Of a DNA stretch of 25,564 nt, positions 22,318-25,564 are shown piece by piece (position 1 is the first letter of the stretch; each line of letters opens with the position of its first letter). Where the stretch lies: the NCBI GenBank assembly GCA_023389295.1, contig JAEWEO010000078.1, positions 1-25,564 of the forward strand. Reading direction: 5' to 3'. A model generated the notes under the pieces. That model had not been told where the DNA came from, made no database searches, and saw only the letters and a list, made by a program, of their open reading frames with translations. Origin of the DNA: Bacillota bacterium (lineage in GTDB: Bacteria; Bacillota; Clostridia; Lachnospirales; Lachnospiraceae). The position numbers and the translations under genes were made by a program.

Positions 22318-22364
22318 AAAAAAAGGTTATGTATCACACCTTGTTAGATATGATACATAACCTT
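22318..22364 (-). terminator. Terminator of the DUF4349 gene
   Basis: AAGGTTATGTATCA (22323-22336) pairs perfectly with TGATACATAACCTT (22351-22364). On the minus strand seven U residues follow (A run 22318-22324). It is placed 5 bp after the stop codon. Confidence 0.9.
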
Positions 22365-22368
22365 ACTT

Positions 22369-23424
22369 CTATTTACTCCCATCGTTCCTATCGTTGTTAT
22401 TTGTTTGATTCTGGTTTTGCATAAAAAATGGTGGTCTACTTTGCAGTTCTTTATCTTTTTTTGCATTATACTTTTTGTATGATTTACGACCGATTATAAC
22501 CACAACAGCTATGATAATGCCCCAGATTAGTAAGTAAGGTAGATTAACTACAAACCATACAAAGAAATCTTTAAAACCTTCACTAATACGATATATGGTA
22601 TCACTAAAACCGGTTTGAATTCGTTCTCCCACATTAAGTTTATTCTCTGTAATCGGTGTCAGCTTTTCAACTTCCTGTATACTCAGTGTTACAGTACTAT
22701 ATGCTACCTGATTATCATAGTATCTGAGCTTTGACTGGTAATTCTGAAGTTCATAACGAATATCACTCAAACGACTTTCAAGCGTAATAATATTTTCAAG
22801 AGATACTTCTTCTTTTAATATGGCAAATAACCGTTCCTGCTCTATCTCTAGAGTTTTAATTCGACTCTCTGCTTCAATATATTCAAGGGACACATTTTTC
22901 GTACTTTCCTCTTTGTTTATAATATTGGCACTCTTATCTACCGCGTTTACAAACTCCTCTACTGCACTTGATGGTATTCTTGCAACAATACTACCATAAC
23001 GCGTTCCTTCACTATTATAGTAACGATTTCCACTAATCTCAGATTTCTCTACATAACCCTCCAGTCGGTTTATCTCAGAACTGAGTTTGGTGATTAAGCT
23101 GTCAAATTCCTGTGTCTCTACATCTAGATAAAATGTTCGTATAATCTTATCCTGCACCGGTATTGATGATGCTTGGGTTGTTAAAGATGACGTGCTGCTA
23201 AGCCCGCTAGCCTCCTCTACTGCCTTCATCTCTTGATCCATCTCAATATCGAACTCAGCACCATCCTTATAATTGCCTGATTCTGCTGTAGTTGACATAT
23301 CCATTCCTTCTTTCGGCATTTCATAGGATGTGCTTGAGTCCATTGACTTTTTTGCACAGGCTGTCGTAATCATTGTAAGTAATAAAAGTAATCCGATTAA
23401 GTAATAAGATTTTATTCTTTTCAT
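22369..23424 (-). CDS. DUF4349-type lipoprotein
   Basis: The 351-residue exported protein has a lipoprotein signal peptide (MKRIKSYYLIGLLLLLTMIT, lipobox TTAC with lipidated C23), a low-complexity Ser/Thr/Glu linker and a DUF4349 domain from about 90. The domain opens with RTFYLDVETQEFDSLITKLS and VARIPSSAVEEFV. It continues with an antiparallel coiled-coil pair (SLEYIEAESRIKTLEIEQER and TLESRLSDIRYELQNYQ) and YSTVTLSIQEVEK. A C-terminal membrane helix (NLPYLLIWGIIIAVVVII) is followed by a basic Gln/Asn-rich cytoplasmic tail. The biochemical role of the family is not known to me. The start at 23424 follows GGGAGGAG; the longer frame has no RBS. It is monocistronic. Confidence 0.9.
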   Translation of the reverse strand: MKRIKSYYLIGLLLLLTMITTACAKKSMDSSTSYEMPKEGMDMSTTAESGNYKDGAEFDIEMDQEMKAVEEASGLSSTSSLTTQASSIPVQDKIIRTFYLDVETQEFDSLITKLSSEINRLEGYVEKSEISGNRYYNSEGTRYGSIVARIPSSAVEEFVNAVDKSANIINKEESTKNVSLEYIEAESRIKTLEIEQERLFAILKEEVSLENIITLESRLSDIRYELQNYQSKLRYYDNQVAYSTVTLSIQEVEKLTPITENKLNVGERIQTGFSDTIYRISEGFKDFFVWFVVNLPYLLIWGIIIAVVVIIGRKSYKKYNAKKDKELQSRPPFFMQNQNQTNNNDRNDGSK

Positions 23425-23510
23425 AACTCCTCCCTCTGCCACTTTAATGGCTTATTGTTTAGTTATAAATTAGACGACTTTGACTATGCGATCGTTCCAA
23501 AATATATCAA

Positions 23511-23577
23511 TAAAAAAGACTGTAACCTTACTGAAACCAAGCGTTTCGAGCTTATTTTCAGATTGTGATACAGTCTT
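23511..23577 (-). terminator. Large branched terminator of cysS-mrnC
   Basis: AAGACTGTA (23516-23524) pairs with TACAGTCTT (23569-23577). Inside, CTGAAA pairs with TTTCAG, then AAGC with GCTT. On the minus strand the structure ends in TTTTTTATTG. It lies about 30 bases after the mrnC stop. Confidence 0.85.
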
Positions 23578-23608
23578 ATCTTATCATATATTCAATTCAC
23601 TTACTTAT

Positions 23609-24067
23609 TTATCCATTCATCAACTTATCCAGTTGAGGCTTTATAAGTTCCAAGACCCGGTCCATCCGGTCCATTAAATACAGATAACCGACAAGTGCCT
23701 CTAAACCGGTTGCAGTACGGTATTCCACGATTCCTGCATTCTTTGCAGATGTGAAGGACTTTGCATTGCGCCCCCTCTTAAATACTGCCGTTTCTTCCTC
23801 AGTCAGACTATCTTTAATCTGATGATAGAGTTCAGATTGAGCAGTAGCCTGCACTAATTTAGAAGCTCTCTTATGAAGCTTATTTACTGGAGCATTGCCT
23901 CCTTCTACAACTGCAGTCCGAATAATCAAATCATAGATGGAATCTCCGATAAATGCTAAGGTCAAAGGAGAATAGGTCTTGATATCTGTCTCCGGAAGGT
24001 TAAGTGACGTCTTAATGTAATTGCAAAAACTGTTTCCCTCCATTTGATTTCTTAACTCCTCTTCCAT
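23609..24067 (-). CDS. mrnC: Mini-ribonuclease 3 (Mini-III)
   Basis: The 152-residue protein consists of the RNase III catalytic domain without a double-strand RNA-binding domain, as in Bacillus Mini-III, which matures 23S rRNA ends. LAFIGDSIYDLIIRT (38-51) carries catalytic D42. The conserved KRGRNAKSFTSAKNAGIVEYR (97-117) and TGLEALVGYLYL with E123 follow. It starts inside the end of cysS (16-bp overlap) with AGAAGG upstream, so translation is coupled. The cysS-mrnC order is conserved in Firmicutes. The shared terminator is at 23511-23577. Confidence 0.96.
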   Translation of the reverse strand: MEEELRNQMEGNSFCNYIKTSLNLPETDIKTYSPLTLAFIGDSIYDLIIRTAVVEGGNAPVNKLHKRASKLVQATAQSELYHQIKDSLTEEETAVFKRGRNAKSFTSAKNAGIVEYRTATGLEALVGYLYLMDRMDRVLELIKPQLDKLMNG

Positions 24068-25455
24068 CTTACACCTTCTCTTGTATCCTCTAATACAATG
24101 CCCTTCGTAAGTAATAGATCTCTAATTTGATCCGCCTTTGCAAAATCTTTATTCTTTCTTGCAGTTTGTCTATCTTCGATTAGTTTGTCAATCTCAGCAT
24201 CTAGAATTTCTTCTTCTTTCTCAGTATCAAGACCAAGAATATCACACAAATTTGTAATTCTCTCATAAAGTGTCTTTACAAATTCTTTGCTACTATCAGC
24301 GCTACAATTTGTATTTGCAAGTTTCACTAATTCAAAAATCGCAGCAATTGCATCCGCTGTATTAAAATCATCATCCATCGCATCCATATATTTTGTATTC
24401 AGCGCTTCCGATTCTGTTAGTACCAGCTGCTCATCCGTTGAAACAAATTCTCTTTGTAACACATCACTTTCTAAGAGATGCTTCAACTGACCTATACAAG
24501 TAAGAATTCTATTTAAAGAGCTCTTTGCTGATTCTACTAGATCCTTGCTAAAATTAAGAGGACTGCGGTAATGTGAATTTAACATAAAAAAGCGTAATAC
24601 CTGTGGTTCATACTGCTCGCAGATTTCACGTACCGTAAAGAAATTACCTTCGGACTTTGACATTTTCTTATTATCAATATTTAAAAATGCATTGTGCATC
24701 CAATACCTAGCAAATTCTTTGCCATTGGCAGCTTCACTCTGAGCTATCTCATTTTCATGGTGGGGGAAAACTAAATCCTCTCCACCAGCATGGATATCAA
24801 TTTGCTCTCCCAGATATTTTCGGCTCATAACAGAACACTCAATATGCCAACCGGGACGGCCATCGCTCCAAGGTGAGGGCCAGGAGGGTTCTCCTTCCTT
24901 CTTTGGTTTCCAAAGAACAAAGTCCATGGGGTCTTCCTTCTCTTCACTTACGGCAATACGAATACCTGCCTCTAGGTCATCTATCTTTTTCTTTGATAAT
25001 TTACCATAATCCTTAAAGCTTCTAGTTTTGAAATATACCGTTCCGTTTCTTTCGTAGGCATAACCCTTCTTTATAAGGACTTCAATCATCTCTATCATAT
25101 CATTAATTTCTTCTGTTGCCTTTGGATGACAGGTAGCCTCTCTGACATTTAAAGCGTCCATATCTGTACGGAATTCTTTGATGTAACGTTCTGAGATTTC
25201 GGTAGCACTTACACCTTCCTCATTTGCCTTTTTGATTATTTTATCATCAACATCTGTAAAGTTAGTTACAAAATTCACTTCATAACCACGATACTCCAAA
25301 TATCTTCGAAAGGTGTCAAATATGATAGCCGGTCTTGCATTTCCTATATGGACAAAATTATAGACAGTAGGTCCGCAGACATACATTCGGACCTTTCCCT
25401 CCTCTAAGGGTATGAATTCTTCTTTTTTTTGTGTTAAAGTATTGTATATTTTCAT
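24052..25455 (-). CDS. cysS: Cysteinyl-tRNA synthetase
   Basis: This is a class I aminoacyl-tRNA synthetase charging tRNA-Cys. The 467-residue length is typical. The HIGH motif is HIGN (36-39), KMSKS is at 264-268, and the zinc ligands C27, C207, H232 and E236 are all present. The C-terminal anticodon-binding region ends in GVRWKRS. GGAGG lies 6 bases before ATG 25455. It is first in a two-gene unit with mrnC. Confidence 0.98.
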   Translation of the reverse strand: MKIYNTLTQKKEEFIPLEEGKVRMYVCGPTVYNFVHIGNARPAIIFDTFRRYLEYRGYEVNFVTNFTDVDDKIIKKANEEGVSATEISERYIKEFRTDMDALNVREATCHPKATEEINDMIEMIEVLIKKGYAYERNGTVYFKTRSFKDYGKLSKKKIDDLEAGIRIAVSEEKEDPMDFVLWKPKKEGEPSWPSPWSDGRPGWHIECSVMSRKYLGEQIDIHAGGEDLVFPHHENEIAQSEAANGKEFARYWMHNAFLNIDNKKMSKSEGNFFTVREICEQYEPQVLRFFMLNSHYRSPLNFSKDLVESAKSSLNRILTCIGQLKHLLESDVLQREFVSTDEQLVLTESEALNTKYMDAMDDDFNTADAIAAIFELVKLANTNCSADSSKEFVKTLYERITNLCDILGLDTEKEEEILDAEIDKLIEDRQTARKNKDFAKADQIRDLLLTKGIVLEDTREGVRWKRS

Positions 25456-25564
25456 AATAATCCTCCATCACGCCTGTTACGGCGGTAATTTTCATCAGTG
25501 TGAGCAAGAGCATTTGCTCTGAATATCTTTTGTATCTTAACTAATTGTAAAAATGGCTTTATCA
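25456..25564 (-). other. cysS leader (partial)
   Basis: The short leader carries two small hairpins: CGCC/GGCG (25471-25474 with 25481-25484, 6-base loop) just before the RBS, and AGAGCA/TGCTCT (25508-25513 with 25516-25521). I see no T-box signature (no AGGGTGGAACCGCG-like block) in the visible part. The promoter and any upstream gene may lie beyond the window. Confidence 0.4.

Noticed and set aside
25456..25564. T-box riboswitch before cysS
   Set aside because: No T-box sequence or terminator/antiterminator pair is visible in the available leader; upstream sequence is missing.

Overview
The window looks like chromosomal DNA of a low-GC, Gram-positive, spore-former-type Clostridia, most likely a Lachnospiraceae (Lachnoclostridium phytofermentans-like) genome. 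The reasons are AT-rich intergenic DNA, strong AGGAGG ribosome binding sites, frequent TTG starts, a glmS ribozyme, the cysS-mrnC pair and a GGGtGRT/IscU-like pair. The species assignment is inference. No phage, insertion sequence, CRISPR array, rRNA or tRNA is visible.

Layout. 1-1892: the 5' end of a minus-strand Asn/Gln-rich repeat protein, then on the plus strand a GT2-GtrA membrane glycosyltransferase and a conserved-looking 53-aa protein. 1908-1995 folds as a compact RNA of no family I recognise. 2047-3078: HD-GYP phosphodiesterase (c-di-GMP signalling). 3512-5233: IscU/NifU-like protein and GGGtGRT protein, a two-gene operon of unknown function. 5692-9013: glmS with its glmS ribozyme leader and a downstream left-handed beta-helix protein resembling the acetyltransferase half of GlmU, i.e. 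an amino-sugar supply unit. 9186-11282: topoisomerase III. 11606-12433: LUD-domain protein plus a 57-aa membrane peptide, behind a 9+9 bp operator-like palindrome. 12532-13695: MFS transporter. 13897-15135: glyA. 15288-18343: nucleoside salvage operon deoD-deoC-cdd-pfkB, in which Cdd carries an unusual N-terminal tandem-repeat extension. 18906-20306: MATE efflux protein. 20375-20773: small secreted protein. 20992-22203: Y-family polymerase. 22369-23424: DUF4349 lipoprotein. 23609-25455: cysS with overlapping mrnC.

How the genes work together. GlmS makes glucosamine-6-phosphate, whose level is sensed by the ribozyme on its own mRNA; the neighbouring GlmU-like protein may act further along the UDP-GlcNAc route. 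DeoD releases (deoxy)ribose-1-phosphate from purine nucleosides, Cdd deaminates cytidines, DeoC splits deoxyribose-5-phosphate, and a PfkB sugar-phosphate kinase is translated from the same operon, although no phosphopentomutase is present here. CysS and Mini-III RNase are translationally linked.

The best candidates for undescribed biology are the GGGtGRT/IscU-like pair, the unassigned folded RNA at 1908-1995, the repeat-extended cytidine deaminase, the LUD/57-aa pair, and the kinase embedded in the deo operon.
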